Of a stretch of 64,000 nt of DNA, positions 24,284 through 33,411 are shown piece by piece (the stretch's first letter is position 1; each line of letters opens with the position of its first letter). The stretch comes from Lachnospira sp900551945. GTDB taxonomy: Bacteria; Bacillota; Clostridia; Lachnospirales; Lachnospiraceae. The translations under genes were made by a program, and so were the position numbers. The stretch lies in assembly GCA_048380335.1 (NCBI GenBank), contig DBFCCI010000036.1:1-64000 (forward strand), written 5' to 3'. The notes under the pieces were generated by a model that saw only the letters and a program-made list of their open reading frames with translations, made no database searches and had not been told where the DNA came from.

Positions 24284-24877
24284 ATGGCAGTTAATAGAAC
24301 ACCTGTACTTAAGAGATGTAGATCTCTTGAGTTAGACCCTATATATTTAGGAATAGATAAGAAGTCTAGAAGAAAGGCTAAGAATGCTGGAAGAAAAGTA
24401 AGTGAATATGGTTTACAGCTTAGAGAAAAGCAGAAGGCTAAGTTCATCTACGGTGTATTAGAAAAGCCTTTCAGAAATTACTATAAGAAAGCTGAAAAGA
24501 TGAAGGGTATGACTGGTGAAAACCTTATGGTTATGCTCGAAACAAGACTTGACAGCATTATCTTTAGATTAGGTTTTGCTAGAACAAGAAGAGAAGCAAG
24601 ACAAATCGTTGACCATAAGCATGTATTAGTTAATGGTAAGCGTGTAAATATCCCTTCATACTTAGTAAAGGCTGGAGATGTAATCGAGATCAGAGAAAAG
24701 TCTAAATCTTTAACAAGATATAAGGATATCTTAGAAGCTACAAACGGAAGACTTGTTCCAGAATGGCTTGAAGCTGACAGAGATGCTCTTAAGGGTACAG
24801 TTAAGCAGTTACCTACAAGAGAAGCAATTGATGTTCCTGTAGACGAGATGCTTATCGTCGAGTTATATTCTAAGTAA
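24284..24877 (+). CDS. rpsD: 30S ribosomal protein S4
   Basis: A 197-aa primary 16S-binding protein. The S4 RNA-binding domain is at residues about 88-150 (RLDSIIFRLGFARTRREARQ, then VDHKHVLVNGKRVNIPSY). The N-terminus has only one of the four cysteines of zinc-type S4, so it is the zinc-free form. In Firmicutes S4 often autoregulates its own operon. Confidence 0.98.
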   Translation: MAVNRTPVLKRCRSLELDPIYLGIDKKSRRKAKNAGRKVSEYGLQLREKQKAKFIYGVLEKPFRNYYKKAEKMKGMTGENLMVMLETRLDSIIFRLGFARTRREARQIVDHKHVLVNGKRVNIPSYLVKAGDVIEIREKSKSLTRYKDILEATNGRLVPEWLEADRDALKGTVKQLPTREAIDVPVDEMLIVELYSK

Positions 24878-24933
24878 TCTGTAATCTGATTGCATGAATA
24901 AAACTTTTAAAACCCAAAAAGGAGGGGCTATAC

Positions 24934-25905
24934 ATGGTTGACGCAGATTTTAATTTTAAGATGCCTAAGATCGAGATGGCAGAAATGTCAGAAGACGGAA
25001 AGTACGGCAGATTTGTAGTAGAACCACTTGAAAGAGGTTATGGATTAACTCTTGGTAATTCTCTTAGAAGAATTATGCTTTCATCATTAGTTGGTACTGC
25101 TGTAAGCAGTGTTAAGATTGACGGCGTACTTCATGAGTTCAGTTCAATTCCTGGTGTTAAGGAAGATGTAACTGAGATTATTATGAATATCAAGCAGCTT
25201 GCTATCAAGAATAATGGTAATTCGGTTGAACCTGTGGAAGCTCATATTGACTTCGTAGGAGAGGGTGTTGTTAAGGCATCAGATATTCAGGTAGACCCTG
25301 ATATTGAAATCGTTAATCCAGATCTTGTTATTGCACATCTTAATGGTGGTGCAGATTGTAAGCTTTCTATGGAACTTACAATCACAAATGGCAGAGGATA
25401 TGTAAGCTCTGAAAAGAACAAAAAGGAAGATCAGCCAGTAGGCGTTATCGCTGTAGACTCTATTTACACACCAGTTGAACGTGTTAATATGAAAGTTCAA
25501 AACACTCGTGTAGGTCAGGATACAGATTTTGATAAGCTTACACTTGATATTTTTACAAATGGTACAATAGCACCAGATGAGGCGTTAAGCCTTGCTGCTA
25601 AGGTACTTAGCGAGCATTTAAAGGTATTTATCAATCTTTCTGAAAATGCTGTAAAGGCAGAAATCATGGTTGAACAACGTGAAGATGAGTCAGCTAAGGT
25701 ACTTTCAATGAGCATTGAAGACCTTGAATTATCAGTTCGTTCATTCAACTGTCTTAAGAGAGCTGGTATCAACACAGTTGAACAGCTTTGTAATAAGACA
25801 CCAGATGACATGATGAAGGTTAGAAATCTTGGTAAGAAGTCATTAGACGAAGTGCTTTTAAAGCTTAAAGAATTAAATTTACAGCTTAGTCCAAATGAAG
25901 ACTAA
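24934..25905 (+). CDS. rpoA: RNA polymerase alpha subunit
   Basis: A 323-aa protein. The N-terminal assembly domain (residues 1-235) includes ERGYGLTLGNSLRRIMLSSL, and the C-terminal helix-hairpin-helix domain (about 255-320) includes RSFNCLKRAGINTVEQL and RNLGKKSLDE, which contact UP-element DNA and activators. A strong AAGGAGG lies upstream. It is standard in size. Confidence 0.98.
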   Translation: MVDADFNFKMPKIEMAEMSEDGKYGRFVVEPLERGYGLTLGNSLRRIMLSSLVGTAVSSVKIDGVLHEFSSIPGVKEDVTEIIMNIKQLAIKNNGNSVEPVEAHIDFVGEGVVKASDIQVDPDIEIVNPDLVIAHLNGGADCKLSMELTITNGRGYVSSEKNKKEDQPVGVIAVDSIYTPVERVNMKVQNTRVGQDTDFDKLTLDIFTNGTIAPDEALSLAAKVLSEHLKVFINLSENAVKAEIMVEQREDESAKVLSMSIEDLELSVRSFNCLKRAGINTVEQLCNKTPDDMMKVRNLGKKSLDEVLLKLKELNLQLSPNED

Positions 25906-26067
25906 TTAGTATTAATTAGGGCGGCTACCAATATTGTATGATACAGAGATTTATAATGCTTAATCTCTGTATTATGCACGTTAATAATAATAGAATTTGT
26001 AGAGAAAACATATATACAGTAAGTCCAAAAGTGCGTGTATATACGTTACAAATGGAGGATAATAAAA

Positions 26068-26604
26068 ATGGCAAAGTATAGAAAACTTGGAAGAAACTCA
26101 AGCCAGAGAAAGGCTTTAATTAGAAGCCAGGTAACAGCTTTAATCGAAAATGGTAAAATCGTTACAACAGAAGCAAGAGCTAAGGAAGTTCGTAAGCAGG
26201 CAGAAAGACTTATCGCACTTGCAGTAAGAGAAAAGGATAACTTTGAAACAGTTACTGTAACAGCTAAAGTTCCTAAGAAGGACGAAAACGGTAAGAGAGT
26301 TAAAGAAGTTGTAGATGGTAAGAAAGTTACTGTTTATGATACTGTTGAAAAGGAAATTAAGAAGGACCTTCCTTCAAGACTTCATGCAAGAAAGCTTATG
26401 GCTAAGGAACTCTATGTTGTAAAGGAAGTTCCAACAGAAGCAGCAGGAAGAAAGAAGAACACAAAGACTGTAGACCTTACAAACAAGTTATTTGACGAAA
26501 TTGCACCTAAGTACGAAGAACGTCATGGTGGTTACACAAGAATAGTTAAGATTGGTTTAAGAAAAGGTGATGCAGCAATGCAGGTTCTCCTTGAATTAGT
26601 ATAA
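26068..26604 (+). CDS. rplQ: 50S ribosomal protein L17 with a large insertion
   Basis: A 178-aa tunnel-exit protein. The ends are canonical (MAKYRKLGRNSSQRKALIRS; RHGGYTRIVKIGLRKGD), but a segment of about 45 residues, roughly 56-101 and rich in Lys, Val and Glu, is inserted before the LHARK helix. Typical bacterial L17 is about 115-130 aa. I start at ATG 26068 with TGGAGGA upstream; earlier in-frame codons have no ribosome-binding site. Related Lachnospiraceae may share the insertion; that is not tested here. Confidence 0.95.
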   Translation: MAKYRKLGRNSSQRKALIRSQVTALIENGKIVTTEARAKEVRKQAERLIALAVREKDNFETVTVTAKVPKKDENGKRVKEVVDGKKVTVYDTVEKEIKKDLPSRLHARKLMAKELYVVKEVPTEAAGRKKNTKTVDLTNKLFDEIAPKYEERHGGYTRIVKIGLRKGDAAMQVLLELV

Positions 26605-26659
26605 TTAGTACGAGAATAAAAAGATTTTTATATAAATAAATTTGATAAACAGCGCATTA

Positions 26660-26702
26660 AAAACTGTCATTTTATGAGAAATCATAAGATGGCAGTTTTT
26701 TT
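26660..26702 (+). terminator. terminator of the ribosomal-protein supercluster
   Basis: AACTGTCATTTTATG-AGAAAT-CATAAGATGGCAGTT has a near-perfect 15-bp stem followed by TTTTTTT. It is a classic intrinsic terminator about 55 nt after rplQ. Confidence 0.9.
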
Positions 26703-26766
26703 ATGCTATTAACAATTTTATTGTGATAATCAATTTAATGTATATAAAAAGATTATATTTAAAATA

Positions 26767-26795
26767 TTGCTATGTTTTGAAATAGAATGTATAAT
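26767..26795 (+). promoter_or_regulatory. promoter for the ecfA1-ecfA2-ecfT-truA group
   Basis: -35 TTGCTA (26767-26772) and -10 TATAAT (26790-26795), spacer 17 nt, between the rplQ terminator and ecfA1. GCTATGT within it also pairs with ACATAGC near 26823, so a small hairpin could form in the leader. Confidence 0.6.
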
Positions 26796-26886
26796 AAGCA
26801 TTATTGCATAAATAATTAACTGACATAGCAAGTTTTTAATAGCAATAAAACTTAGAAGTATAAGTTATTCAGAAATGGAGATTAGC

Positions 26887-27738
26887 ATGGGCATTGTAAA
26901 ATCAGATAAATTGACGTTTGAATATATAAGACGTGACGAAGAGGGCAATGTTGATAGTATTACTACGGCTGTTGATAATGTGAGTATTGATATTAAAGAA
27001 GGAACATTTACAGCAATATTAGGTCATAATGGTTCGGGAAAGTCAACATTTGCAAAGCATATTAATGCACTTTTATATCCCACAGAAGGGACATTATGGG
27101 TTGATGGCTTAGATACTTCTGATAGTAATAACACAATGAACATAAGACAGACAGCAGGAATGGTATTTCAAAATCCAGACAATCAGATGATATGTACATT
27201 AGTTGAAGAAGAAGTTGGGTTTGGACCTGAAAATATTGGAGTACCAACAGAAGAAATATGGACAAGAGTTGAAAAAAGTCTAAAGGCAGTAGGTATGTAT
27301 GCTTTTAGAAAGTCATCACCAAGCAAACTTTCAGGTGGACAAAAACAACGAGTTGCAATAGCCTCAATAGTTGCAATGAAGCCAAAGTGTATTATACTAG
27401 ATGAACCAACAGCTATGCTAGACCCATTAGGTAGAGAAGAAGTAATTCATACACTACATGAACTTAATCGTCAAGAGGGTGTTACTATTATTTTAATAAC
27501 ACATTATATGGAAGAAGTAATAGATGCTGATATGGTGTATGTAATGGACGATGGAAAGCTTGTAATGCAGGGGACTCCAAGACAAGTATTTTCACAGGTT
27601 GAAAAGCTGAAACAGTTACGACTTGATGTACCGCAAGTAACAGAATTAGCATATGAGTTAAAGAAAAGTGGAATACAGATAAAAGATGGTATATTAACTA
27701 ATGAAGAGCTTATTGCAGAACTTGAAAAATATAGATAA
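26887..27738 (+). CDS. ecfA1: ECF transporter ATPase, EcfA1 type
   Basis: A 283-aa cytoplasmic ATPase of the energy-coupling-factor module that powers vitamin uptake with interchangeable substrate-binding (S) proteins. It has Walker A GHNGSGKST, signature LSGGQKQR and Walker B IILDEPTAMLDP. I use ATG 26887, where GGAG lies 6 nt upstream. It is the first gene of ecfA1-ecfA2-ecfT. No S-component gene lies nearby, as usual for shared (group II) modules. Confidence 0.94.
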   Translation: MGIVKSDKLTFEYIRRDEEGNVDSITTAVDNVSIDIKEGTFTAILGHNGSGKSTFAKHINALLYPTEGTLWVDGLDTSDSNNTMNIRQTAGMVFQNPDNQMICTLVEEEVGFGPENIGVPTEEIWTRVEKSLKAVGMYAFRKSSPSKLSGGQKQRVAIASIVAMKPKCIILDEPTAMLDPLGREEVIHTLHELNRQEGVTIILITHYMEEVIDADMVYVMDDGKLVMQGTPRQVFSQVEKLKQLRLDVPQVTELAYELKKSGIQIKDGILTNEELIAELEKYR

Positions 27739-27918
27739 AATTTTGCAAAGTAGTCTATATTATAGGAACATTTCTGTATTATCAGAAAGTGAGATTTTAT
27801 AAAAAATGCAATAAGTAATAGTTATAAGCAAGTAGCAAAACAGATTGTAAATATCTGTTTGATAAGATTTAAGAAAGGAAAAGCTATTTGGATTAATTAA
27901 TAGTAGAATATCACAATT

Positions 27919-28770
27919 ATGTCAATCATAGTAGATAAAATCAGCTATACTTACGAGATAGGTACGGGTTTTGAAAGACAGGCTTTAAAAGATGTTAGTT
28001 GTGTAATTGAAAATAATGAATTTATTGGTCTTATTGGTCATACAGGTTCTGGTAAATCAACATTTATACAACATCTGAATGGACTTGTGAAAGCGACAAG
28101 TGGAAATATATTTTTTGATGGTCAAGATATATATTATAAAGATTATGATATGAAAAAGTTAAGAAGCAAGGTAGGGCTTGTATTTCAATATCCTGAACAT
28201 CAGTTATTTGAAACAGATATATTTAAAGATGTTTGCTTTGGCCCTAAGAATTTAGGTTTGCCTAAGATGGAAGTAGAACTTAGAGCATACGAGGCATTAA
28301 GACTTGTAGGTATGGACGAAAATTTGTATTATCAGTCACCATTTGATTTATCTGGCGGGCAAAAAAGGAGAGTTGCAATTGCAGGAGTTCTTGCAATGAA
28401 GCCTGATGTTCTTATATTAGACGAACCAACGGCAGGTCTTGACCCTAAAGGTAGAGATGAAATATTAGGTTGTGTAAAAAAGCTTAAAGATGAAATGGGA
28501 ATTACTGTTATTTTAGTATCACACAGTATGGAAGATGTTGCAAGATACGTTGACAGAATAATGGTAATGAACGATGGTATACTTATGTATGATGATACGC
28601 CGCAAAATGTATTTGCACATTATAAAGAACTTGAAAAAATCGGACTTTCAGCACCTAAAGTAACGTATATAATGAATGATATGAAAAAAGCGGGCTGGAA
28701 CATTGATACAAAAGCTCTTACAATAGAGCAGGCAAGAGATAGTATTTTAAGAAATATTATTAAAAAATAG
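27919..28770 (+). CDS. ecfA2: ECF transporter ATPase, EcfA2 type
   Basis: A 283-aa partner ATPase of EcfA1. Walker A GHTGSGKST, LSGGQKRR and LILDEPTAGLDP are intact. The start MSIIVDKISYTYEIGTG is family-typical, yet no Shine-Dalgarno is visible before this ATG. A 180-nt spacer separates it from ecfA1, longer than usual for a pair that acts as a heterodimer. Confidence 0.93.
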   Translation: MSIIVDKISYTYEIGTGFERQALKDVSCVIENNEFIGLIGHTGSGKSTFIQHLNGLVKATSGNIFFDGQDIYYKDYDMKKLRSKVGLVFQYPEHQLFETDIFKDVCFGPKNLGLPKMEVELRAYEALRLVGMDENLYYQSPFDLSGGQKRRVAIAGVLAMKPDVLILDEPTAGLDPKGRDEILGCVKKLKDEMGITVILVSHSMEDVARYVDRIMVMNDGILMYDDTPQNVFAHYKELEKIGLSAPKVTYIMNDMKKAGWNIDTKALTIEQARDSILRNIIKK

Positions 28771-28840
28771 ATATTTTAGTAAGTGCAGTATAAAAATTAC
28801 TCACATATATTAAAACATTAAAAAGATAAGGAAAAGGAAA

Positions 28841-29641
28841 ATGTTAAGAGATATTACAATAGGACAATATTATCAGACTGATTCAGTAATACACAGACTA
28901 GACCCAAGAGTAAAGCTTATGGGAACTATGATATTTATTATATCTTTGTTTCTTGACAGAACGATATGGTTGTATCTAGGTGTTACAATCTTTCTTGCAG
29001 TAGTGATAAAGCTGTCGAAAGTCCCTTTAAAATTCATTGTAAAAGGTCTTAAAGCAGTTGTTATATTAATAGTATTTAGTGCAGTATTTAATTTGTTTTT
29101 GACGCAGGGAGAGCCGTTAATAACTATATGGAAGTTGACTATTACAAAAGAGGGACTTATACTTGCTATATTTATGGTAGTAAGACTTTTGTATCTTATA
29201 ATGGGTTCTTCGCTTATGACACTTACAACAACACCTAATAATTTGACAGATGGTCTTGAAAAAGGTCTAGGCTTTTTAAATTATATTAAAGTACCAGTGC
29301 ATGAAATAGCAATGATGATGTCAATTGCGTTAAGATTTATCCCAATTCTTATAGATGAAACAGATAAGATTATGAAAGCACAGATGGCAAGAGGCGCGGA
29401 TTTTGAAAATGGCAATCTTATACAGAGAGCTAAAGCAATGATACCAGTTCTTGTACCATTGTTTATATCAGCTTTTAGAAGGGCAAATGAACTTGCAATG
29501 GCGATGGAAGCTAGGTGTTATAATGGTTCAAAGGGAAGAACAAAAATGAAGCCACTTAAATATACAAAAAATGATTATATAGCTTATCTTATATTATTTG
29601 GATATTTAGGGGTAATGATAGCAATAAGTGTGATTTTTTAA
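28841..29641 (+). CDS. ecfT: ECF transporter transmembrane protein EcfT
   Basis: A 266-aa integral membrane protein linking the two ATPases to S components. About five hydrophobic segments are visible. The coupling helices carry the ARG motif (MARGADFENGNLIQRAKAMI) and a second version with Cys instead of Gly (AMEARCYNG). TruA follows after 13 nt. Confidence 0.94.
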   Translation: MLRDITIGQYYQTDSVIHRLDPRVKLMGTMIFIISLFLDRTIWLYLGVTIFLAVVIKLSKVPLKFIVKGLKAVVILIVFSAVFNLFLTQGEPLITIWKLTITKEGLILAIFMVVRLLYLIMGSSLMTLTTTPNNLTDGLEKGLGFLNYIKVPVHEIAMMMSIALRFIPILIDETDKIMKAQMARGADFENGNLIQRAKAMIPVLVPLFISAFRRANELAMAMEARCYNGSKGRTKMKPLKYTKNDYIAYLILFGYLGVMIAISVIF

Positions 29642-29654
29642 TAGGAGTGTGAAT

Positions 29655-30419
29655 GTGAAAAACATAAAACTTGTTGTAGCTTATGATGGAACAAATTACA
29701 GTGGTTGGCAGATACAGCCAAATGCAGTAACTATTGAACAAGTGCTTGATAATGCAATAAAACAACTTACTAAAGAAGACATTCATGTAACAGGTGCAAG
29801 CAGAACAGACGCAGGAGTTCATGCAATGGGAAATGTAGCCGTATTTAAGACAAATTCAACAATACCGGGAAGAAGATGGGCTTATGCACTTAACAAATAT
29901 CTCCCAGATGACGTTGTCATACAGGCTTCATGGGAAGTTGATGAGAACTTTCACCCAAGGCGTTGCAACACTGTAAAAACTTATGAATACAAGATATTAA
30001 ATACAGAGTTTCCATTTCCAAAGGAAAGAAATTATAGCTGGCATATACCACATAGTCTTGATATAGAAAATATGAATACTGCCGCACAACTTCTAGTTGG
30101 AGAGCATGATTTTAAAAGCTTTTGTTGTGTAAGAACACAAGCCGAAAGCACAGTAAGACATATTTATTCATTAGAAGTGGTTCGGGAAGCTTCTAATTAT
30201 ATTACAATTCGTGTAACAGGAAATGGCTTTTTATATAATATGGTAAGAATTATTGCTGGTACATTGGCGCAAGTAGGGCGTGGTAAAACTACATTTCAAG
30301 ATATAGAAAATATGCTTGAAAGTAAAGACAGATGTAGTGCAGGTCAAACAGCACCACCACAAGGACTTACACTTGTAAATATTAAATATGTAGACGACGA
30401 TGATAAAGAAGTTGTATAA
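29655..30419 (+). CDS. truA: tRNA pseudouridine(38-40) synthase TruA
   Basis: A 254-aa enzyme making pseudouridine at tRNA positions 38-40. The catalytic Asp is D52 in GASRTDAGVHA. Other conserved parts are YDGTNYSGWQIQP at the start and GNGFLYNMVRIIAGTL in the second half. I use GTG 29655, 7 nt after AGGAG; the GTG at 29649 is too close. It is the typical last gene after the ECF module in Clostridia. Confidence 0.95.
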   Translation: MKNIKLVVAYDGTNYSGWQIQPNAVTIEQVLDNAIKQLTKEDIHVTGASRTDAGVHAMGNVAVFKTNSTIPGRRWAYALNKYLPDDVVIQASWEVDENFHPRRCNTVKTYEYKILNTEFPFPKERNYSWHIPHSLDIENMNTAAQLLVGEHDFKSFCCVRTQAESTVRHIYSLEVVREASNYITIRVTGNGFLYNMVRIIAGTLAQVGRGKTTFQDIENMLESKDRCSAGQTAPPQGLTLVNIKYVDDDDKEVV

Positions 30420-30731
30420 TAAGTATAAAGTATAGTTACAAGCTTTTTGTAAGTAAATAGTACAGTTGACAAATTACATGCCAGTAAAGTATCTTAAAAA
30501 TATTATTTATATTAGGTAATTGCGAAATGAATTGACCGTAATTTATGTGTTTTGCATAGAAATAAGCCCCAATATGATATTTTAGACCTTGAAATTTAGG
30601 CAAAATAGATATAAAAGTTTTTATTTCAGTGAGGAGCATTGCAAAATAGAGGCTCAAAGAAGTTAGAGTTTATGCAGCTTGAGGAGTTTCTCAAACGCCT
30701 AAAAGTATAGATAATTGAAAGGAGTGTATGT
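30420..30731 (+). promoter_or_regulatory. GH3 gene upstream region with a possible promoter
   Basis: 312 nt without a gene. A candidate promoter is TTGACA (30466-30471) with TATCTT (30490-30495), 18-nt spacer, leaving a leader of about 230 nt. Small stems occur (TTACAAGC..GTAA near 30436; TTGAG/CTCAA near 30681) but none makes a convincing terminator or riboswitch. GAAAGGAG precedes the next ATG. Confidence 0.4.
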
Positions 30732-32963
30732 ATGAAAAAGGCAAGTACATTACTTAAGGTTTATAAAAATGAGAATGGACCAGATATTGGTATGGTTACA
30801 GAACGTCTTATTGAAAAAGACGGTTTGTTTTTTAAGGATATTGATGGAAGTGGAGAGTTTAAAGAGTTTGATGACTGGCGACTTCCTGCAAAACAAAGGG
30901 CAGAAGCTTATGTTAAGGAATTAACAATTGATGAAAAGATTGCTCAGTTATTTATTTCTGACTGGAGAATGGCTAAGTATCCATGTGGTGTTGAAGGGTA
31001 TAATCCACAGCCTGATGAGTCGGGTGTGTTAGATAATGGTCAATTAGATGGTAAGACTATTTTTGGAGAACAGCATTTACCTGGTACTGAAACTATGTTA
31101 AAGGATTGGTTTTCAAGACACCTTATATTAAGAGCTAATCCAACACCAACAGATTTGGTTGAGTTCTTAAATCAGCTTCAAGCAGTAGCGGAGGAGTGTA
31201 ATCATTTTATACCTGTACAAGTGGCTTCTAATTCAAGAAATGAAAATGCAGAGCCTGTTTTTGGAATGAATGACGCAGCAGGTGTATTTGCAACATGGCC
31301 AGGAACTCTTGGTATTGCGGCAGCAGTTAAAGGTGATGGTAAATTTGATGTTATTGACAAGTTTGCTGACTGTATTAAACGTGAATGGAATATTACAGGT
31401 CTTAGAAAAGGTTATATGTATATGGCTGACTGTATGACAGACCCACGTTGGCAGAGAAGTTATGGTACATTTGGCGAAGACCCTGACTTTATAGAAGAAG
31501 CCTTTGACCATTTGATACCCGGAATACAAGGCGGTTCAAATGGTGTTGCAAAAGACGGAGTGGCTGTTACAGTAAAGCATTTCCCAGGTGGTGGAGCAAG
31601 AGAAAATGGTTTTGACCCACATTATAAAGCAGGACAGTGGAATGTATATGCAACAGAAGGAAGTCTTCAAAAATATCATATAAGAGGCTTTAAGTCAGCA
31701 ATAAGACACAATGCTATGTCTATAATGCCATATTATTCAAAGCCATCTGCTGCAAAGAGTACTGTTCAGCAGGATATGAATGGAAATGATATAGATTTTG
31801 CACCTTATGGATTTGCATACAATAAGTACTTTATTGATGAAATCTTAAGAAAGCAGATGGGATTTAAAGGATATATTAATTCTGATACTGGTATTGTTCA
31901 TAACATGAGTTGGGGAGTTGAAGCTCTTGATGAACCTGAACGTATTGGTTTTGCTGTTACACAGTCAGGTGTTGACTTGATTAGTGGCTTATTTGACAAT
32001 GAATATGGTAAAGAAGCATATCTTAGAGGTAAGAATGGTTACTATGATACTCATGAAGTTCCAGAAGGCTTTAACAAAGAAGACCTTATCCTTACTGATG
32101 AGTCAATAGACAGAGCTGTTGTAAGAACTCTTACAGAAATGTTTGAGCTTGGTATGTTTGAAAATCCTTACAGAGATGAAAAGATGGCTGAGCTTGTAAT
32201 TGCAAATGAAGAAGATAGAAATGAAGCAGCACTTGTTCATAGAAAATCAGTTGTACTTTTAAAGAATGACGGTACACTTCCAGTTGATGCAAAGGGTAAG
32301 AAAGTTTATGCTGAAGCATTTTATAAGAACAGTGAGCAGGCGGTAGATGCTACTAAGAAGTTAAGAGAAGACTTAGGCGAATATTGTGAGATTACAGACA
32401 GTTATGAAGATGCTGATTTAGCTATTTTAATGCTTCACCCATCTTCTGGAGCTTATTTTACAGCTACACCTGGATATCTTGAACTTGATTTGTGCGAAGA
32501 TAAAGATGTGTGTGATGTAGATGAAGAATGTAGACCAATGGAAAGCACTCACAAGGAAACTACACTTAGTGGTATTTCTAAAATAAGAGAAATCGCAGAA
32601 GCTGTTCACAAAAATGGTGGCAAGGTGATTTCTAATGTAAATGTTACACTTGCTTGGCAGCTTGGAAATATTGAAACTATTTCTGATGTGCTTACAGTTG
32701 GTTTTGATACATTTGATGAAGCTGTATTTGATGTTATTTTTGGAAAGTATGCACCTACAGGTAAGTTGCCAATTACATTCCCTAAAAATGATAGTGTTAT
32801 AGCTGTTAATGCAGATGGTAAATGTATTAGCCCTAATGATGTGCCAGGTTTCGACAAGGATTTGTATATGCCTGATGAGTTGAAAGACGAAAATGGTAAG
32901 GCGTATGCTTATCGTGATATGGCAGGAAATTACTATGAACTTAATTTTGGATTGACATATTAA
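30732..32963 (+). CDS. glycoside hydrolase family 3 protein (beta-glucosidase/xylosidase type)
   Basis: A 743-aa enzyme without a signal peptide, hence probably cytoplasmic and acting on imported oligosaccharides. The N-terminal (beta/alpha)8 domain contains VKHFPGGG (substrate-binding KH) and MGFKGYINSDTGIVH, in which D385 should be the nucleophile; the Thr after it replaces the more common Trp. The second alpha/beta domain begins near VVLLKNDGTLPVD, a family hallmark. No transporter or regulator is adjacent, so the sugar cannot be deduced. N-acetylglucosaminidase members of GH3 have a different motif, making a glucosidase or xylosidase more likely. Confidence 0.88.
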   Translation: MKKASTLLKVYKNENGPDIGMVTERLIEKDGLFFKDIDGSGEFKEFDDWRLPAKQRAEAYVKELTIDEKIAQLFISDWRMAKYPCGVEGYNPQPDESGVLDNGQLDGKTIFGEQHLPGTETMLKDWFSRHLILRANPTPTDLVEFLNQLQAVAEECNHFIPVQVASNSRNENAEPVFGMNDAAGVFATWPGTLGIAAAVKGDGKFDVIDKFADCIKREWNITGLRKGYMYMADCMTDPRWQRSYGTFGEDPDFIEEAFDHLIPGIQGGSNGVAKDGVAVTVKHFPGGGARENGFDPHYKAGQWNVYATEGSLQKYHIRGFKSAIRHNAMSIMPYYSKPSAAKSTVQQDMNGNDIDFAPYGFAYNKYFIDEILRKQMGFKGYINSDTGIVHNMSWGVEALDEPERIGFAVTQSGVDLISGLFDNEYGKEAYLRGKNGYYDTHEVPEGFNKEDLILTDESIDRAVVRTLTEMFELGMFENPYRDEKMAELVIANEEDRNEAALVHRKSVVLLKNDGTLPVDAKGKKVYAEAFYKNSEQAVDATKKLREDLGEYCEITDSYEDADLAILMLHPSSGAYFTATPGYLELDLCEDKDVCDVDEECRPMESTHKETTLSGISKIREIAEAVHKNGGKVISNVNVTLAWQLGNIETISDVLTVGFDTFDEAVFDVIFGKYAPTGKLPITFPKNDSVIAVNADGKCISPNDVPGFDKDLYMPDELKDENGKAYAYRDMAGNYYELNFGLTY

Positions 32964-32967
32964 AGGT

Positions 32968-33075
32968 GGTACATAGAAAAAATAGTATGAAATTTTATAG
33001 TTGATTGTTAAAGGCTAAGAACAACTAAGCCTTTACCATATACTAATAAAATTTCATACTATTTTTTCTATTACC
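32968..33075. terminator. long foldback/terminator after the GH3 gene
   Basis: Starting 5 nt after the stop codon, GGTACATAGAAAAAATAG... (32968-32996) pairs almost perfectly with the arm at 33048-33075. An inner stem AAAGGCT (33010-33016) / AGCCTTT (33028-33034) caps it. The right arm contains TTTTTT, so it could terminate transcription, but a stem of this length is unusual. Confidence 0.65.
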
Positions 33076-33104
33076 GATAGTTTTGTGGCTTGTGAATGGT
33101 TTAT

Positions 33105-33235
33105 AATACTATTAAAAGTACAGTCACTTATATTTGTATGCCCTTGTCAAACAAGTGTGTTTGCCGTTGTAATACAAATATAGGTGGCTGTTCTTTGCAA
33201 TGGTGCATTTATTGTTCTACCTAATGTTGATAGCT
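33105..33235. repeat. palindromic intergenic element, copy B
   Basis: Core arms AGTACAGTCACTTATATTTG (from 33117) and the arm ending GGTGGCTGTTCTTT (33171-33196) enclose the apical hairpin CAAACA-AGTG-TGTTTG. In the apical stem one C-G/G-C step of the other copies is replaced by A-T on both sides. The left outer arm is not recognisable, so this copy may be truncated. It lies between the GH3 gene and the MCP gene. Confidence 0.8.
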
Positions 33236-33411
33236 TGTTGCGTGTTTTTGGTTTAGAGTTGGGAAGGTGGGGATAGGCGGGGAAAAAGTCACAAAATGGT
33301 GGTAATTTGTTGTTTTATTGGATTGTTGTGATATAATAAGCTGTAAGTTGAGATATGAGCTTTGGGTTGTCAAGGCTTGTAATTGACTAAATATAGATAG
33401 GAGAGATGTAT
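33236..33411 (+). promoter_or_regulatory. MCP gene upstream region with candidate promoter
   Basis: After copy B, TTGTTT (33310-33315) and TATAAT (33332-33337) are spaced 16 nt and lie about 75 nt before the MCP start. No further structure was seen. Confidence 0.4.
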
